A stretch of DNA of 64,000 nucleotides from Aeromonas rivipollensis (GCF_010974825.1 NZ_JAAILA010000025.1:114080-178079), one strand, 5' to 3'. Counted from the stretch's first letter, positions 47,884-57,484 are shown. Translations and numbers: made by a program. Notes: generated from the letters alone by a model not told the origin.

Positions 47884-48128
47884 TCGGCCTCTTTTTTGGT
47901 GATCTCTCCGCTGTAGGCATCGACCTGCAACTGCACCCGCCTATCGTCGGCATCCAGGGTTTCCACCTCGAATTTGTCCCCTTCCAGCTCGACTTCCCGA
48001 ATGTCGTGGTACCCTTGGGCCAGCAACAGCTTGACCAGTGCCGGCATGTCGAGACGCGTCTGAGCCGCCCAGCCAAGGGTGGAAAAAAGGCAGAGGATCA
48101 GCAGGATACTGCGTGGGATCATATTCAT
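47880..48128 (-). CDS. Small periplasmic PepSY-domain protein
   Basis: The 82-residue protein has a signal peptide (SILLILCLFSTLGWAA) and one PepSY domain: LVKLLLAQGYHDIREVELEGDKFEVETLDADDRRVQLQVDAYSGEI. PepSY modules often inhibit proteases or regulate envelope proteins. It is divergent from a second PepSY gene, 63 bases away, that leads a two-component operon, so both may answer to that system. An ATG at 48122 is an equally possible start. Confidence 0.8.
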   Translation of the reverse strand: MNMIPRSILLILCLFSTLGWAAQTRLDMPALVKLLLAQGYHDIREVELEGDKFEVETLDADDRRVQLQVDAYSGEITKKEAD

Positions 48129-48191
48129 TCCGGATTCATGGCTGGCACACTATAAACGGCATTATGTTAGGTTTTGAGAGATGAATCACCC

Positions 48192-48524
48192 ATGAATAGC
48201 GCGCTGCCCCTGCTTGGATTGCTGCTGCCGATGCTGGTCCAGGCGGCCCAGCCGAATGAGGCCTTGCTGCAACAGGCGGTCAGCGAGGGGCGGATCCGGC
48301 CTTTTCATGAGCTGATGGAGGTGGCTTCCCGCCTGCCGGTGCGCGTGCTGCGGGTCGATCTGGGGGAGGAGGACGGGGTCTGGCTCTATGAGCTCAGGCT
48401 TATCGACGACGAGAACAGCGTCATCAAGGTGGGCTATCGCGCCGACAACCTGGAGATGGTGTGGCTCAAGGGCCATCATCTGGAGCGCCTGTTCGAGCCT
48501 CGCCCGCCCCCGGAGGAGGAGTGA
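48192..48524 (+). CDS. PepSY-like periplasmic protein before a two-component system
   Basis: About 110 residues with a signal peptide (ALPLLGLLLPMLVQA) and a PepSY-type core (LLQQAVSEGRIRPFHELMEVASRLP, VDLGEEDGVWLYELRLID). It is acidic and ends PRPPPEEE. The frame follows GAGATGAATCACCC. It lies 81 bases before the response regulator gene on the same strand, the usual arrangement for PepSY proteins tied to PhoP-like systems; function is inferred from position. Confidence 0.78.
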   Translation: MNSALPLLGLLLPMLVQAAQPNEALLQQAVSEGRIRPFHELMEVASRLPVRVLRVDLGEEDGVWLYELRLIDDENSVIKVGYRADNLEMVWLKGHHLERLFEPRPPPEEE

Positions 48525-48605
48525 TCCGCCCTATGCTCCCCGCCCTGATGGTTCGTTCCCCAATCGCCGCCGCGACAGGCGCAACTCTGCTTTGGATACC
48601 CATTT

Positions 48606-49262
48606 ATGCGAATTCTGATAGTTGAAGATGAAAAGATCCTGGCAGGCCAGCTGGCGGAACAGCTGCGCCTGTCCGGCTTTGTGACCGATCTCTGCCACGA
48701 TGGCAACGAGGCGGGTTTTCTCGGCGAGACCGAGCCCTACGACGCCATCATCCTGGATCTCGGCCTGCCGGGTCGCGATGGTCTGAGCGTGCTCAAGGAG
48801 TGGCGCAGCAAGGGGATAGACACCCCTGTGCTGGTGCTGACCGCCCGTGGCCAGTTGCACGAGAAGATAGAAGGGCTCAACGCCGGGGCCGATGACTACC
48901 TCACCAAGCCGTTCCAGGTCGCCGAACTGGTGGCCCGGGTGCAGGCCCTGGTGCGCCGGGCGGCGGGCAATGCCAGCTCCATCCTGGAGATAGGCGGGGT
49001 GCGCCTCGACATGGCGGCGTCCCAGGTATGGTACGAAGGCACCCCCATCAAGCTCACCGCCCACGAGTTCCGGGTGCTGGGGTATCTGATGCAGCACAGG
49101 GGCAAGGTGGTGTCGCGCAGCGAGCTGATCGACCACATCTATGCCCAGGATTTCGATCGCGACTCCAACACGGTCGAGGTGTTCATCGGCCGGATCCGCA
49201 AGAAGACCCACGCCGATCTGATCGAGACGGTGCGCGGTCTCGGCTACCGGATCAACGAGTGA
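48606..49262 (+). CDS. OmpR/PhoP-type response regulator
   Basis: A 218-residue regulator. The receiver has acidic residues VEDEK, phosphoacceptor Asp51 (IILDLGLPGRDG) and KPF; the C-terminal winged helix carries LTAHEFRVLGYLMQHRGKVVSRSELIDHIY and NTVEVFIGRIRKK. It resembles PhoP and QseB/PmrA regulators. The kinase follows 37 bases later. Targets probably include the two flanking PepSY genes, an inference from layout. Confidence 0.93.
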   Translation: MRILIVEDEKILAGQLAEQLRLSGFVTDLCHDGNEAGFLGETEPYDAIILDLGLPGRDGLSVLKEWRSKGIDTPVLVLTARGQLHEKIEGLNAGADDYLTKPFQVAELVARVQALVRRAAGNASSILEIGGVRLDMAASQVWYEGTPIKLTAHEFRVLGYLMQHRGKVVSRSELIDHIYAQDFDRDSNTVEVFIGRIRKKTHADLIETVRGLGYRINE

Positions 49263-49299
49263 GACGGACGCTGATGCCAGCACGGCAGGGGGTCGGTGA

Positions 49300-50649
49300 A
49301 TGAGGCTGGTGCGTACCCTGCGGGGACGGCTGGTGGCCATAGCTCTGGTCTGGTGCGGGCTCTTCCTGTTCGCCACCGGCTTCAGCCTGCAGACCATGAT
49401 GCGCAACTACTGGCAGGAGGCGGAAGCCGACGGCCTGAGGTTGCAGCTCTACGATCTGCTCTCTCGCCTGGAGATCCAGCCCGACGGTCTGCCCGTGGTC
49501 ACCGAGCCCATGGCGGACCCCCGTTTCCGCCAGCCCTATTCCGGTTATTACTGGCAGCTTGAGCTGGGGGATGCCGTGGTCAGCCGCTCCCGCTCCCTGT
49601 GGGATGTGCACCTGAGCGCCCACGGCCTGAAGTCGGCCTTCGGGGATCCGGATCTCTTCGTCGGCAAGGGGCCCAACAAGGAGCCCCTGCTGATCATGAC
49701 CCGCACTGTGCTGCTGCCGGGCTCTGACAAGGTGTTTACCCTGGTGATGGCCAAGGACAGCAGCGCCCTGACCCAGACCCTGAAGAAGACCCGGATCAGC
49801 CTCTTCCTCGGTCTCGGCTTCGCCGCCGCCGGCCTGGTGCTGGGTTTCATGTTCCAGATAGTCTACGGCCTGCGTCCGCTCCATCTGCTGCGCCGCGAGC
49901 TGGGCCGGGTCCACCAGGGTCATCAGGAGGGGTTCCGGTTGCGCTATCCGCTGGAGATCCAGCCGCTGGTGGAAGACATCAACCGGTTGCTGCACCACTA
50001 CAGTGAGCTGCTGCAGCGGGCCCGCTCCCACACCGGCAACCTGGCTCACGCCCTCAAGACGCCCCTCAGCATAATGCGCAATCAGGTGGCCCAGCTGCCC
50101 CCCGAGGATCAGGCCGCCATCGGCGAGCAGCTCGACCAGATCCAGCGCCACATCGACTACCACCTCGGCAAGGCGCGAGTCACCGGGGCCGCCAAGATCC
50201 TCGGGGTCTCGACCCCGGTGCGGGCACGGGTGGAGTACATCTGCCGCGCCTTCTCCCGTCTCTACCCGGGCAAGACGGTGGACCTGCAGGTGCCGGCCAA
50301 CCTGGCGGTCGGAGTGGAGGAGCAGGACTTCGACGAGATGGTGGGCAATTTGCTGGAAAACGCCTTCAAATGGTCCGCCAGCCAGTTGCGCATCTCCAGC
50401 GCCGAGCTGGGGGGCTGGATCACCTTGCGCATCGAGGATGACGGTCCCGGCATGAGCGAGGATCAGATAGCCAAGGCGGTGCTGCGCGGGGTGCGCCTCG
50501 ACGAGAAGGTGCCTGGCTCCGGGCTCGGCCTCAACATAGTGTCAGACCTGGCCGAAGCCTATCGTGGCAGCCTCATCATGGGGCGGGCCGAGCTGGGGGG
50601 GCTGGCAGCCTCGCTCTCGCTGCCCAAGGTGGCCAGGGTCGACGGTTAG
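49300..50649 (+). CDS. PhoQ-type sensor histidine kinase
   Basis: A 449-residue inner-membrane kinase. A membrane segment is at about 10-30, a periplasmic domain of about 130 residues follows, a second segment at 167-190, then a short HAMP-like linker. The dimerisation box NLAHALKTPLSIMR has His250 and resembles PhoQ. EMVGNLLENAFKWS is the N box and VPGSGLGLNIVSDLAE the G box. The periplasmic part lacks an obvious acidic metal patch, so the signal may differ from magnesium. Confidence 0.92.
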   Translation: MRLVRTLRGRLVAIALVWCGLFLFATGFSLQTMMRNYWQEAEADGLRLQLYDLLSRLEIQPDGLPVVTEPMADPRFRQPYSGYYWQLELGDAVVSRSRSLWDVHLSAHGLKSAFGDPDLFVGKGPNKEPLLIMTRTVLLPGSDKVFTLVMAKDSSALTQTLKKTRISLFLGLGFAAAGLVLGFMFQIVYGLRPLHLLRRELGRVHQGHQEGFRLRYPLEIQPLVEDINRLLHHYSELLQRARSHTGNLAHALKTPLSIMRNQVAQLPPEDQAAIGEQLDQIQRHIDYHLGKARVTGAAKILGVSTPVRARVEYICRAFSRLYPGKTVDLQVPANLAVGVEEQDFDEMVGNLLENAFKWSASQLRISSAELGGWITLRIEDDGPGMSEDQIAKAVLRGVRLDEKVPGSGLGLNIVSDLAEAYRGSLIMGRAELGGLAASLSLPKVARVDG

Positions 50650-50771
50650 CGTACCTATGAGTGAGGCGGTCCGGCATGGGCCGCTCGGGCCCGGGTCGTC
50701 CTCCGAGGTAGCATGGGGGGCGCACCAGGCATAAGATAGGGTCCTTATTTCAAGCGGTAGGAAGGGTAGCA

Positions 50772-51233
50772 ATGACTGACGATCCATGGGCGCTGTGCCA
50801 TCTCGATGATTCGTTCGATGCCTCGGTACTGGGTACCAAGGGGGCCCAGATCCAGTGGTTTGAGGACAGGGAGTCCCTGATCCAGTTCTTGCTGGAGGAC
50901 TTTGTCGATCTGCTGGCCGATGTGGGCGAGCTGGATGAGGATCAGACCGAGAGCGCCCGCGAGCGCTTCACCCTGCTGGTGGAGCAGAGTCAGGACGATC
51001 GCACCCTGATGGATGCCATCAACGATCTCGCCTCCGGCCTGCGCCGCATCGCCTGGCTGGGGCCGCTCTCGGAGCTTGCCGAGATCAGCGACGACTTCGC
51101 GAGCGGTCTGCGCGCCTTCTTCTGGACCCAGTATGATGGGGACGAGGATGACCCCGAAGCCTGGGTGCCGGAAGATCTCTGGCCCCAGCTCGTTGAGTGT
51201 GCGGAAGAGTACATGGTTGAGGGAGACTTCTGA
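50772..51233 (+). CDS. Acidic hypothetical protein whose 3' end is tandemly repeated
   Basis: A 153-residue, strongly acidic cytoplasmic protein (many Asp and Glu, for example YDGDEDDPEAWVPEDLW) with helical middle (LIQFLLEDFVDLLADVGELDEDQTE). I recognise no family. The start follows GGTAGGAAGGGTAGC. Its last 13 codons (ECAEEYMVEGDF and stop) are included in a 74-bp unit that occurs nearly three times, so copies of its C-terminus trail behind the gene. Confidence 0.75.
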   Translation: MTDDPWALCHLDDSFDASVLGTKGAQIQWFEDRESLIQFLLEDFVDLLADVGELDEDQTESARERFTLLVEQSQDDRTLMDAINDLASGLRRIAWLGPLSELAEISDDFASGLRAFFWTQYDGDEDDPEAWVPEDLWPQLVECAEEYMVEGDF

Positions 51234-51382
51234 TCCACCTTGTCTGCGCTCTGGCAGCAAAGCGGGTGGAGTGTGCACAAGAGTACATGGTTGAGGGAGA
51301 CTTCTGATCCACCTTGTCTGCGCTCTGGCTGCAAAGCGGGTGGAGTGTGCACAAGGGTAGATGGTGGAGGGAGACTTCTGAG
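51195..51382 (+). repeat. 74-bp direct tandem repeat, about 2.5 copies
   Basis: GAGTGTGC starts units at 51195, 51269 and 51343, a constant 74-bp period. Each unit includes the codons for ECA-EYMVEGDF and stop plus GATCCACCTTGTCTGCGCTC. Unit 2 differs from unit 1 at only a few bases. Unit 3 is cut short after GACTTCTGA and carries a premature stop (GGGTAG). The first unit forms the real gene end; the others are non-coding. Confidence 0.93.
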
Positions 51383-51405
51383 TCACCCCGAAAACCGCGA
51401 TATAG

Positions 51406-51435
51406 AAAACGGCGCCTTATGGCGCCGTTTTTGTT
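51406..51435. terminator. Bidirectional terminator before torA
   Basis: AAACGGCGCC-TTAT-GGCGCCGTTT with T-runs on both strands, between converging genes. Confidence 0.9.
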
Positions 51436-51447
51436 TTCAGTCGGGCA

Positions 51448-53928
51448 TCAGGCGTGGGTCGGTACCTCATGGGCTGTGTTGACGAGTTCTGGCCCGCTGT
51501 ACTTCTCGATCTGCAATTGGGCCATGTGACCGCAGTTGCCTTGCGCCAGGCTGGAGGAGCCCTCGTCGAAGGTGAGGCAGTTGACGTTGCCGTTTTTGCA
51601 GATGGCGCCCACCTCACCCGGTTTGGCCGGATCGAACCAGGCCCCTTCGCAGATCCGCACCACGCCGGGGCGAATGTCTTTCGAGAGCAGCGCCCCCACC
51701 AGGATCTGGCCGCGCTCGTTGAAGGCGCGCACCAGGTCCCCATCCTGGATGCCGCGTGCCTTGGCGTCGTCCGGGTGGATCAGTATGGCCTCCCGATCGG
51801 CGATGGCGAACTTGTCCCGCAGCGGGGTGTTGTCGAGCTGGGAGTGCAGCCGCTGGGTCGGGTGCGAGGTGTTGAGGGAGAGCGGATAGCGCGCTGCCAC
51901 CTCGCTCTTCACCCACTCCTTGGGTTCATACCACTTGGGGTGGCCGGCGCAGTCGGCATAACCCATGCCCGCTACCGTGTTGGAGAAGATCTCTATCTTG
52001 CCGGACGGGGTGCCGAGCGGGTTGAGCAGCGGGTTCTCGCGAAAATCGGCGTGGCGGATCCACTGGCGGTTCGCCTCGGGGATCGGGAAACGAATGTAGT
52101 TGTTGGACTCCCAGAACATGCTGAACGGCGGCAGCGCCACCCGGGCACCCCGGGCCTGGGCGGCCATGCCGTCGTACATCTGCTTGAGCCACAGCATCTC
52201 GTCCTTACCTTCGGTGTACTGCTCCTGCACACCCAGCTTGGCGGCGATGGCGCTGAAGATATCGAAGTCGTTGCGGGCTTCAAACTGGGGGGGCACGCAC
52301 TGGTGCATGGGGAACACATAGCGCTGGGAGTAGTCGCCCCCCATCTCCAGATCGTTGCGCTCGTAGCTGGTGGTGACCGGCAGCACTATGTCGGCGTGCT
52401 TGGCGGTGGCCGTCCAGTAGGGCTCGTGGACTATCACTGTCTGCGGCTTGCGCCACGCCTTGAGCAGGTTGTTGGTGTCCTGATGGTGGTGGAAGGGGTT
52501 GCCGCCCGCCACATAGACCAGCTTGATGTCCGGATAGGTCACCTTGCGGCCGTTGAAGTCGATAGTCTTGCCGGGGTTGGCGAGACAGTCGGCGATGCGG
52601 GCCACCGGGATGGGTGCCGGGCTGTTTTTGGGGGCGTTGCCGGCGGAGATGCCGGCCAGGATCCCCCCCTTGGCGGTGGGGCTGCCGCCGGAGGAGTAGT
52701 GGTAGCTGAAGCCGTAACCGCCCCCCGGCAGGCCGATCTGGCCGAGCATGGCCGCTAGCGTGATCAGCATCCAGTTCGGCTGCTCCCCGTGGTGCTGACG
52801 CTGCATGCCCCAGCCGGCCATGATCATGGTGCGCTTGGCGGCCATGTCGAGGGCCAGCTGACGGATCACTGCGGCATCGACACCGCAGACGCTGCTCGCC
52901 CACTCGGCACTCTTCGGCTGACCGTCGTCCTTGCCGAGCAGGTAGTCGAGGAACTTGTCGAAGCCGACGGCGTAGCGATCGAGGAAGGCCTGATCGTGCT
53001 TCTTCTCGCTATAAAGGGTGTGGGCCACCCCCAGCATCATGGCCACGTCTGTGTAGGCGTTCGGGGCTATCCACTCGGCATTGGCCAGCTTGGCGGTCTC
53101 GTTGTAGACGGGATCTATGCTGATGACGCGGGTTCCCTTCTCTTTCAGGGCCTTGAAACCGGCCTGACCCTCGTGATCCGGCATGTTCCAGCTGTTCTTG
53201 AGGGTGACCTGGGCGTTGACCCCCCATAGCACCACCAGTTCGGCGTGCTCCACCACGTTGGGCCAGGCGGTCTGCTGCTCGTACACCTCGATGGAGCCCA
53301 TCACGTGGGACGTGATCACCTGGGCTGCGCCTGTGGAATAGTCACCGGCATAGCCGGTGAAGCCGCCACTGAGGTTCATCAGACGGTGCAGCAGGGTGCG
53401 GCTGTTGTGGAACATGCCGACACTCTTCCAGCCGTAGGAGCCTGCGTGGATCGCCTGGGGGCCGAAGTCGCGCTGGACCCGCTGGATCTCGCCAGCCACC
53501 AGCTCGATGGCCTGCTCCCAGCTCACCCGCACCCACTCGTCGGCGCCGCGCAGCTCGGGCTTGGCGCCCGGGCCGTGCTCCAACCAGCTCTTGCGCACCA
53601 TGGGGTACTTGATGCGGTTCTTGGCATGGACCTGGAACGGCGCCATGTCGATGAGGTCATTCGGTGCCGGATCATCGGCCACCGGCTGGACCCGCACCAT
53701 GCGGCCATCGGCGACTATGGCCTCGAAGGCTCCCCAGTGGGCGCCGGTCAGTATGCCCTTCTGGGCGGGGACCAGGGTGGGGAACTGCTCCAGCGCCGTG
53801 CTGATGGCCTGGGCCAGGGCGTGTTTCGGGAACAGGGCACCGAGCAGGGGCAGGGCGGCACAGGCCCCCAGGCCCTTGAGCAGGCTGCGGCGGGACAGAT
53901 TGGTCTGTTGATCATTGAAAAAAGTCAT
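51448..53928 (-). CDS. torA: TorA, trimethylamine-N-oxide reductase
   Basis: TorA is the periplasmic molybdenum enzyme that reduces TMAO as a terminal electron acceptor. The 826-residue precursor has the Tat signal LSRRSLLKGLGACAALPLLG. The molybdenum-ligating serine is in YAGDYSTGAAQV (about Ser198). The DMSO-reductase-family body includes GWGMQRQHHGEQPNWM and RHADFRENPLLNPLGTPSGKIEIFS. It lies 22 bases downstream of torC. The chaperone gene torD, which usually follows torA, is not here. Confidence 0.95.
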   Translation of the reverse strand: MTFFNDQQTNLSRRSLLKGLGACAALPLLGALFPKHALAQAISTALEQFPTLVPAQKGILTGAHWGAFEAIVADGRMVRVQPVADDPAPNDLIDMAPFQVHAKNRIKYPMVRKSWLEHGPGAKPELRGADEWVRVSWEQAIELVAGEIQRVQRDFGPQAIHAGSYGWKSVGMFHNSRTLLHRLMNLSGGFTGYAGDYSTGAAQVITSHVMGSIEVYEQQTAWPNVVEHAELVVLWGVNAQVTLKNSWNMPDHEGQAGFKALKEKGTRVISIDPVYNETAKLANAEWIAPNAYTDVAMMLGVAHTLYSEKKHDQAFLDRYAVGFDKFLDYLLGKDDGQPKSAEWASSVCGVDAAVIRQLALDMAAKRTMIMAGWGMQRQHHGEQPNWMLITLAAMLGQIGLPGGGYGFSYHYSSGGSPTAKGGILAGISAGNAPKNSPAPIPVARIADCLANPGKTIDFNGRKVTYPDIKLVYVAGGNPFHHHQDTNNLLKAWRKPQTVIVHEPYWTATAKHADIVLPVTTSYERNDLEMGGDYSQRYVFPMHQCVPPQFEARNDFDIFSAIAAKLGVQEQYTEGKDEMLWLKQMYDGMAAQARGARVALPPFSMFWESNNYIRFPIPEANRQWIRHADFRENPLLNPLGTPSGKIEIFSNTVAGMGYADCAGHPKWYEPKEWVKSEVAARYPLSLNTSHPTQRLHSQLDNTPLRDKFAIADREAILIHPDDAKARGIQDGDLVRAFNERGQILVGALLSKDIRPGVVRICEGAWFDPAKPGEVGAICKNGNVNCLTFDEGSSSLAQGNCGHMAQLQIEKYSGPELVNTAHEVPTHA

Positions 53929-53950
53929 ATCGAATTCCTCTGTTCCAGCC

Positions 53951-55081
53951 TTAGTGTGCCGCGCTCATGTCACTGGCGTGTTTCTGCACGTATTGGGTCA
54001 GCATGCGAGCCTGCTCCGGGGTGAGGGAGGTGCGGGACTCCATGCCCTTGATGACGCCTATCCACTGGTTGGCATTGAAGTGATCCAGCGCGGTCAGACC
54101 GTGGCAGCCGGTACAATTGTTGGACATCAGGGTGGAGGCGTATTGCCACAGCTTGCCCTGATCGCCGATGAGCTGGGCCTCGTCCACCCAGGCGGTCAGC
54201 TTGACCTGATGCCAGGTGAGGTTGGTGGCGCTGTCGGTCTCGCTCTTGCCGGTGACCAGCGCCTGCTTGGCGGCATCGCCGACCAGCACGCTCAGGATCC
54301 GTTTGCCGGGGGCGGCGTAGAAGACCTCGCTCACCCCGTCCTGCTGCCAGCCCTCGATCTGCACCTGGGCGCGGCCGTTGTCGTTGGCCAGCACTTCCAC
54401 CTTGGTCGACGGCATCAGGGTGCCCTCGTCCGTGGTGGCCTTGGCATCGAGGTACAGGGGCGTGGTGGCGATGGCGTAACGGGTGGTGACGCTGGCCGGA
54501 GTCTGGGCCGCGGCGGCAGCCAGTTCACTGGCGCCGGCGGCTGCCAGACCGCTCATGTCAGGCATGATGTGGGCGACGCCGCGGTGGCAGTCGATGCAGG
54601 TCTGGCCCTCCTTGATGGCGACCGGGTGCTCGGCGCGGGCGTTCGGGCGCTGGGCCAGAATGTCCATGGCGGCGTAGCTGTGGCAGCTGCGGCAGGTGGC
54701 GGAGTCATTGGCCTTGAGCTGATCCCAGACCGTCTGGGCCATGCGCAGCTTGTGGGCTTCGTATTTCTCAGGAGTGTCGAGGGTGCCGATCGCCTCGTGA
54801 TAGATGTCCTTCACGGCGCGGATCTTGGTCCAGAGGTAGGAGGCGGGCTCATTGGGAATGTGGCAGTCGGCGCACTCTGCACGGATCCCCTTCACGTTCT
54901 GGAAGTGGACGCTGCCCTGATACTCGGCGAGCGGTGTCTGCATGGAGTGGCAGGAGACGCAGAATTCGGTGGAGCTGGTCTTGTGCAGCACTGTGATTGT
55001 CACTCCCAGTGCCGCGACGCCCAGCAGGGCTCCGAGCAACAGGAGCCAGAACCAGGTCTTTCTCAACATTTTTCCAAGCAT
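53951..55081 (-). CDS. torC: TorC, membrane-anchored pentahaem cytochrome c
   Basis: TorC carries quinol electrons to TorA. The 376-residue protein has an N-terminal membrane anchor ([20 protein letters not shown]), a NapC/NirT-type domain with four CXXCH sites (CVSCH, CADCH, CRSCH, CIDCH) and a C-terminal monohaem domain (CTGCH) that docks to the reductase. I take the ATG at 55081 with AGGAC upstream; 55069 is possible, and 55114 is less so. It is first in the torCA operon. Confidence 0.94.
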   Translation of the reverse strand: MLGKMLRKTWFWLLLLGALLGVAALGVTITVLHKTSSTEFCVSCHSMQTPLAEYQGSVHFQNVKGIRAECADCHIPNEPASYLWTKIRAVKDIYHEAIGTLDTPEKYEAHKLRMAQTVWDQLKANDSATCRSCHSYAAMDILAQRPNARAEHPVAIKEGQTCIDCHRGVAHIMPDMSGLAAAGASELAAAAAQTPASVTTRYAIATTPLYLDAKATTDEGTLMPSTKVEVLANDNGRAQVQIEGWQQDGVSEVFYAAPGKRILSVLVGDAAKQALVTGKSETDSATNLTWHQVKLTAWVDEAQLIGDQGKLWQYASTLMSNNCTGCHGLTALDHFNANQWIGVIKGMESRTSLTPEQARMLTQYVQKHASDMSAAH

Positions 55082-55429
55082 GGCGGCAGTGTCCTTCGAA
55101 TCGGGTATTACCAATATAGTAGTAGTCTTGACGGGTGAGGGATTGACCTCGGTTATGCTTTTTATTCTTTAAATTGGTTTTTATTGGTTTTAAATTTCAT
55201 AAAGACGTTTTTGTTTGAATTAAAATCAAACCAAGATGGTTAACTTTGTTAGTTTAGCCTTATTTGGCTCTCTTTTGGTCATCATATCCGTACGAATGAT
55301 GCTGGAAACGGCACTGTCGCGACGTTTTGTTCTCCAGTGCGACTTTCTGGCTCGGAATGGGCCGGTGTTGGGCTTTACGAAAGGCTCGATATATACTGTT
55401 TGCATATACAGTGTTCAGGTTTGTCAGTC
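55082..55429. other. Divergent control region between torC and topB
   Basis: No gene is seen. The torC-proximal half is very AT-rich (TTGGTTTTTATTGGTTTTAAA and similar) and should hold the torCA promoter; I see no clear TorR or FNR box. The other half carries the topB promoter and a LexA-type box. Confidence 0.5.
55368..55411 (+). promoter_or_regulatory. topB promoter with LexA (SOS) box
   Basis: A -35-like TTGGGC (55368-55373) and -10 TATACT (55392-55397) are 18 bp apart. Overlapping the -10 is CTGTTTGCATATACAG (55396-55411), an exact fit to the LexA consensus CTGT-N8-ACAG with flanking TA and TG. It ends 18 bases before the topB start codon, so bound LexA would block the promoter. Confidence 0.75.
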
Positions 55430-57400
55430 ATGCGACTCTTTATTGCCGAAAAGCCCAGCCTTGGCCGCGCCATCGCCGATGTTCTGCCCAAGCCCCACAA
55501 GAAGGGGGAGGGCTTCATCGAGACGGCGCAGGGAGACGTGGTGACCTGGTGTATCGGCCACCTGCTGGAGCAGGCGGAGCCCGATGCCTATGATGCCGCC
55601 TACAAGCAGTGGCGCATGGAGCAGCTCCCCATAGTGCCGAGCCAGTGGCAGCTGGTGGCCAAACCCAAGACCAGGAGCCAGCTTGCCGTGATCAAGCGGC
55701 TCATCAAGCAGGCCGACTGCGTGGTCAATGCCGGTGACCCGGACAGGGAAGGGCAACTGCTGGTGGACGAGGTGATCGATTTTCTCGGCTACCCCAAACT
55801 CAAGCCGGTGCAGCGCTGCCTCATCAGCGATCTCAACCCCCCCGCGGTGCGCCGTGCCCTCGACAAGCTGCGGGACAACAAGGAGTTCGTACCGCTGGCG
55901 GTCTCGGCGCTGGCCCGTAGCCGCGCGGACTGGCTCTATGGCATCAACATGACCCGCGCCTATACCCTGCTCGGGCGCAAGGCCGGCTGCAGCGAGCTGC
56001 TCTCGGTCGGCCGGGTGCAGACGCCGCTGCTGGGGTTGGTGGTACGGCGGGATCTCGAGATAGACGCCTTCGTGCCCAAACCCTTCTACGAGGTGCTGGC
56101 CCATGTGGTGACGGAGCGCAACGAAGGGTTCAGTGCCAAGTGGTTGCCGTCCGAGGCCTGCGCGCCCTGGCAGGACGAGGAGGGGCGGGTGCTCAACCGG
56201 GCGCTGGCTGCCAAGGTGGTGGAGCGCATCCAGGGCCAGCCAGCCCGGGTGGAGGAGGTGGAAGAGCAAGCCCGGAAGCAGGCGGCGCCACTGCCTTACA
56301 ACCTCTCCAGCCTGCAGATCGATGCCGCCAAGCGGTTCGGCATGGATGCCAAGCGGGTGCTGGATGTCTGCCAGAGCCTCTACGAGCGCCACAAGCTCAT
56401 CACCTACCCCAGATCCGACAGCCGCTATCTGCCGAGCGATCACTTCAATCGGGCACCCCAGGTGCGGGATGCCATAGCTGCAACGGCACCCGCCCTGGCC
56501 AAGGCGGTGAGCGAGGCAGATGGCAAGCTGCGCAGCAAGGCGTGGAATGACGGCAAGGTGGATGCCCACCACGCCATCATCCCCACCGAGAAGCATGGCA
56601 ACCTGGCCAGCCTCTCCGCCGACGAGGGCAAGCTCTATGGCCTGGTCGCCCGCCAGTACCTGCTGCAGTTCTATCCGCCGTTCGAATACAACGACAGTCG
56701 GGTGTTGCTGCGCATCGCCGGTGGCCTGTTCCAGGCCAAGGCGCGGCGCATCCTCAAGGCGGGCTGGAAGGCGCTGCTCGGGGTCGAAGAGGACGATGAG
56801 GAGGAGGCGGGCACCCTGCCGGCCCTGCGTCAGGGCGAGGAGCTGCGCTGCGAGCGGGGCGAGCTGCTGGAGAAGATGACCCAGGCTCCCAAGGCATTCA
56901 CCGATGCCACCCTGCTGGCCGCCATGACGGGCATAGCCCGCCATGTGCAGGATCCCGAGATCCGCAAGATCCTGCGCGAGACCGATGGGCTGGGCACGGA
57001 GGCGACCCGGGCCGGCATCATAGATCTGCTGTTCAAGCGACGCTTCCTGGTGCGGCAGGGCAAGAGCATCAAGGCGACCCCGACCGGACGGGCCCTGATC
57101 CAGGCATTGCCTGCCACAGCAACGACGCCGGACATGACGGCGCTGTGGGAGCAGCACCTCGGCCGGATCGCCGAGCGTCACGCCAGCTACCAGCAATTTA
57201 TGGGGCCGCTCACCGAGCAGCTTAACGGCCTGATTGAGGGGGCCAGACAGGATTCGGGGGCCAGCTTCAGCGCCCTGCCCAAGGAGGCGCCGGGGGCCAG
57301 CAAGCGGCGCTTCAGCCGCAAGAGTTCATCGACCAGTGGCACCGGTGCACAGCCCCGCAAGGGGGCGGGCAAGCGCCCGGCCAGAGGCAAGGCAGCCTGA
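55430..57400 (+). CDS. topB: TopB, DNA topoisomerase III
   Basis: TopB is a type IA topoisomerase that decatenates DNA, often with RecQ. The 656-residue protein starts [19 protein letters not shown] (Toprim domain), with [16 protein letters not shown] as metal site. The active tyrosine is in [13 protein letters not shown] (about Tyr326). [15 protein letters not shown] and [15 protein letters not shown] follow. The C-terminus is basic and low in complexity ([25 protein letters not shown]). The ATG at 55430 matches the family start; an upstream GTG at 55337 would bury the promoter. Confidence 0.96.
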   Translation: MRLFIAEKPSLGRAIADVLPKPHKKGEGFIETAQGDVVTWCIGHLLEQAEPDAYDAAYKQWRMEQLPIVPSQWQLVAKPKTRSQLAVIKRLIKQADCVVNAGDPDREGQLLVDEVIDFLGYPKLKPVQRCLISDLNPPAVRRALDKLRDNKEFVPLAVSALARSRADWLYGINMTRAYTLLGRKAGCSELLSVGRVQTPLLGLVVRRDLEIDAFVPKPFYEVLAHVVTERNEGFSAKWLPSEACAPWQDEEGRVLNRALAAKVVERIQGQPARVEEVEEQARKQAAPLPYNLSSLQIDAAKRFGMDAKRVLDVCQSLYERHKLITYPRSDSRYLPSDHFNRAPQVRDAIAATAPALAKAVSEADGKLRSKAWNDGKVDAHHAIIPTEKHGNLASLSADEGKLYGLVARQYLLQFYPPFEYNDSRVLLRIAGGLFQAKARRILKAGWKALLGVEEDDEEEAGTLPALRQGEELRCERGELLEKMTQAPKAFTDATLLAAMTGIARHVQDPEIRKILRETDGLGTEATRAGIIDLLFKRRFLVRQGKSIKATPTGRALIQALPATATTPDMTALWEQHLGRIAERHASYQQFMGPLTEQLNGLIEGARQDSGASFSALPKEAPGASKRRFSRKSSSTSGTGAQPRKGAGKRPARGKAA

Positions 57401-57436
57401 GTGGCCCGGGGTCATGACAGGTAGTTGAGGCGATAA

Positions 57437-57464
57437 AGAGAGAGGGGCCCTGGGCCCCTCTCTC
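57437..57464. terminator. Hairpin between topB and ktrB
   Basis: A 13-bp near-perfect inverted repeat (GAGAGAGGGGCCC/GGGCCCCTCTCTC) separates the converging genes; it lacks a clear T-run, so its terminator role is moderate. Confidence 0.55.
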
Positions 57465-57484
57465 GATCTGGTTCTGGCGGCCGA

